Made by a program: the position numbers and the translations under genes. 64,000 nt of DNA, from NCBI RefSeq assembly GCF_003751085.1, contig NZ_RJJY01000001.1:5146001-5210000 (forward strand), read 5' to 3'. Below the pieces are notes generated by a model, which had not been told where the DNA came from, ran no database searches, and saw only the letters and a list, made by a program, of their open reading frames with translations. Positions 62,455 to 64,000 of the stretch are shown one piece after another. This DNA comes from Micromonospora sp. Llam0. GTDB lineage: Bacteria; Actinomycetota; Actinomycetes; Mycobacteriales; Micromonosporaceae. Within the stretch, counting starts at the first letter, position 1, and each line of letters begins with the position of its first letter.

Positions 62455-62973
62455 TACTCGTTCCCGTTGACTGGGTTCGGTGGCTGGGTTTGTCTGCCGC
62501 CGTGATCCAGCGCGGCAGGCGGCCCCGCCCACTCGCCGAATCCGGGCCGGCGTGCGGGATGTAGGGCTTTGTCCAGGCTGTGTGCCTAGAAAGCGCTACA
62601 GATTATCCGCACTTCCCTGCAGCGTCGGGTGGCGACAGCGCGTCCGACAGCTCCGAGGGAACTCTGACTTCTCGTCAAAGCAGAGTGAGTCCGCTTGTGG
62701 CGGCCAAGGCAGGCACCCGTTGCATCTACGGGAATGAGTATCCGAACTCTACCCTTCCGCCGCGTGACGACGCAAGCCCTGTGCCAGTCAGGAGCGAACA
62801 GAGTCAGGTTCCGACCCGCCTACGGGCAGGCCTGCAGCGGACGCCGTCAGACCGCGTGGACGGGCTTGCAGCCGCACCCACCAGAGAATTCCCATGTAGC
62901 CAGACGACGTCAGACACAAGGCTCACGACATAGTCAAGACTACTTGAAAATGCCGCTGACCTGCGGTTTCGGG
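62455..62973. other. Gap between ilvB and the tRNA fragment
   Basis: About 520 bp with no recognised gene. It must contain the ilvB promoter and leader; no branched-chain-residue leader peptide or T-box pattern was seen. A 14-nt motif TGCCGCTGACCTGC at 62951-62964 recurs inverted at 63070-63083. Confidence 0.4.
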
Positions 62974-63017
62974 TGGAGCCGAGGGGACTCGAACCCCTGA
63001 CCCCCACACTGCCAGTG
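62974..63017 (-). other. 3' fragment of tRNA-Ala(GGC): probable attachment site
   Basis: On the minus strand this 44-nt segment carries the 3' part of the anticodon arm with GGC (CACTGGCAGTGTG), the variable loop, a perfect T-arm AGGGGTTCGAGTCCCCT and the acceptor end CGGCTCCA. The complementary 5' half (GGGGCCG...) is absent to the right. A tRNA 3' end without its 5' half is the usual mark of an att site left by an integrase. The inverted 14-nt repeats at 62951-62964 and 63070-63083 on both sides could be integrase or excisionase binding sites. By orientation, the element should lie to the right and the chromosome to the left. Confidence 0.72.
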
Positions 63018-63471
63018 AACTAGACGGCCTGTTGAGGTCTGTCTAGCGGTGCCGAATTGTGCCGGGCGTGCAGGTCAGCGGCAAGGTCAGAGTCCGCATC
63101 GCGCCGGCCTGCACTGGGGCTTGCCAGACCGTCCGTGAGACGGTCGTGAGATATCACGGCCATCCGAACCGGGAGGGGCGCTGGAGATCAACAACCAGCA
63201 CCCCTCCATCCAGCCAGAGACCTTGGATCTACCCCGACTTCCTCTCGCTCGCAGAGAAGCTCGGCAGTCTCGTGCTGTACCTCAAGCTCTTCGAGCCGGA
63301 ACACGACAACGCACCGCGAACCCGCCGGAGCATCCACTCAGGCACCGCAGCACCGCAGCACCGCAGCACCGTCGCTCGTGTCTCCGTCGCGTTCACCGCG
63401 AACGGCATTGTTCACCTCCGGGAACAGGAAGCGCCCTGGTACCGCGAGGGGCGGGACGGAGAGAACAGCGC

Positions 63472-63621
63472 ATGCTCGCGGTTCCCGGGGCCCCACGCGG
63501 CAACCTCGACGACGGCCCGGAGCGACTCAGCGATGTGGAACGGGCACGGGTTGCCGACGAGTTGGCGAACAGGCTGCTGGCCATGCCGGAGCTCCGGGCC
63601 GCCACCCGGCCGCCAAGATGA
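63472..63621 (+). CDS. Small hypothetical protein
   Basis: Forty-nine codons from ATG 63472, with GGAGAG about 8 nt upstream and GC-rich third positions. Helical, charged middle: ERLSDVERARVADELANRLL. Its stop overlaps the ATG of a second short frame (63618-63722, about 34 codons, starting MSARQRVAGVSVPPDTHDWV), as in an operon. Neither is recognised. Confidence 0.35.
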   Translation: MLAVPGAPRGNLDDGPERLSDVERARVADELANRLLAMPELRAATRPPR

Positions 63622-63722
63622 GTGCCCGGCAGCGGGTAGCCGGGGTCTCGGTGCCGCCCGATACCCACGACTGGGTCCGCTTGGACGCAATTCGCGAGCT
63701 TGCGACCGGGCTGAGGTCCTGA
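63618..63722 (+). CDS. Small hypothetical protein, overlapping the previous one
   Basis: Thirty-four codons, ATGA overlap with the preceding frame. Contains PPDTHDWVRLDAIRELATGL. Too short to assign. Confidence 0.3.
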   Translation: MSARQRVAGVSVPPDTHDWVRLDAIRELATGLRS

Positions 63723-64000
63723 CTCAGGCGCAGCGCGCCCAGGTTATCGATCACCATCGAACTGCTGACCACTCCCGCGCGTATCAATGGTCGCAGGCGA
63801 ACGGGTTCAGCCCGCCGGCACACCGCCGGGACGAGCTGTACGCACGGTCGCAGCGCCTCCTCAAGGAAGCTAAACACCCACCGCCCTGCCGTACCAGCTG
63901 GTCGCACCGTTCCATCACGCTGTACGGGCAGGGGTTTCCAGGGCGTTACCGGCCGTTACCGTGACCGACGTTCCCTGGCTGAAGCTGGACCAAAGCGCCT

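Larger units (their letters stand above)
63018..64000. other. Right end: possible integrated element, no recognised gene
   Basis: No integrase, excisionase or replication gene is recognised in the visible 980 bp. A local CAGCACCGCAGCACCGCAGC triplet-like repeat lies at about 63347-63370. Two short plus-strand frames are listed separately. The large open frames on both strands are otherwise not convincing. Confidence 0.35.

Noticed and set aside
62974..63017. Functional tRNA gene
   Set aside because: Only the 3' half is present; D-arm, 5' acceptor strand and 5' anticodon stem are missing.

Overview
This is high-GC DNA with strongly GC-biased third codon positions, GTG/TTG starts and actinobacterial gene families: DUF397/DUF5753 regulators, a B12-riboswitch-controlled nrdAB, an LLM flavin oxidoreductase and an LPXTG-type protein. 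It most likely comes from a filamentous actinomycete, and the style suggests Micromonosporaceae. The genus is inference.

Layout. 1-10 kb: a phenylpropanoid (ferulate/vanillin type) CoA-ligase and hydratase-lyase pair, whose hydratase-lyase gene is repeated 7.5 kb away almost without change. Between the copies lie an intact IS4-type element, an LLM oxidoreductase, and an MFS / ArsR / PEP-mutase-like gene set. 10-31 kb is an accessory region shaped by insertions. It holds a ChaB-like protein, a DUF1622 protein, an LPVTG surface protein split by an IS5-like element, a DUF3800 gene, a second IS4-type element that separates an antitoxin-like HTH gene from its ribosome binding site, an AAA ATPase with DUF4143, and a dense set of XRE/TPR/DUF397 regulators. 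It ends with an Rhs-type polymorphic toxin plus candidate immunity gene, facing a 5'-truncated DUF4132 gene. 32-43 kb looks conserved: a glycine-betaine type ABC transporter (proVWX), an aldehyde dehydrogenase and two class III aminotransferases, then nrdB-nrdA controlled by a cobalamin riboswitch and NrdR boxes. 43.8-45.7 kb has a small membrane protein and a decayed nanE-nanK pair.

45.7-62.5 kb reads as a biosynthetic gene cluster I do not recognise. Enzymes in order: a SIS-domain sugar-phosphate isomerase-like protein, an SDR, an ATP-grasp amino-acid ligase, an arginine-type amidinotransferase, an aldehyde dehydrogenase, an EctB-type diaminobutyrate transaminase without the other ectoine genes, a PurD-like ATP-grasp ligase, a circularly permuted ATP-grasp-like protein, and a LanB-like protein of about 813 aa with no separate elimination domain. 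On the opposite strand follow an MFS exporter and a full acetolactate synthase large subunit. A promoter and two mini-ORFs with good ribosome binding sites precede the enzymes, and two more mini-ORFs sit inside the operon. Together the genes suggest a diaminobutyrate- and guanidine-containing small molecule assembled by tRNA- and/or ATP-dependent ligation, exported by the MFS protein, possibly with the acetolactate synthase as precursor supplier or resistant target.

At 62974-63017 lies the 3' part of a tRNA-Ala(GGC) gene lacking its 5' half, which looks like an attachment site of an integrated element extending to the right of the window.
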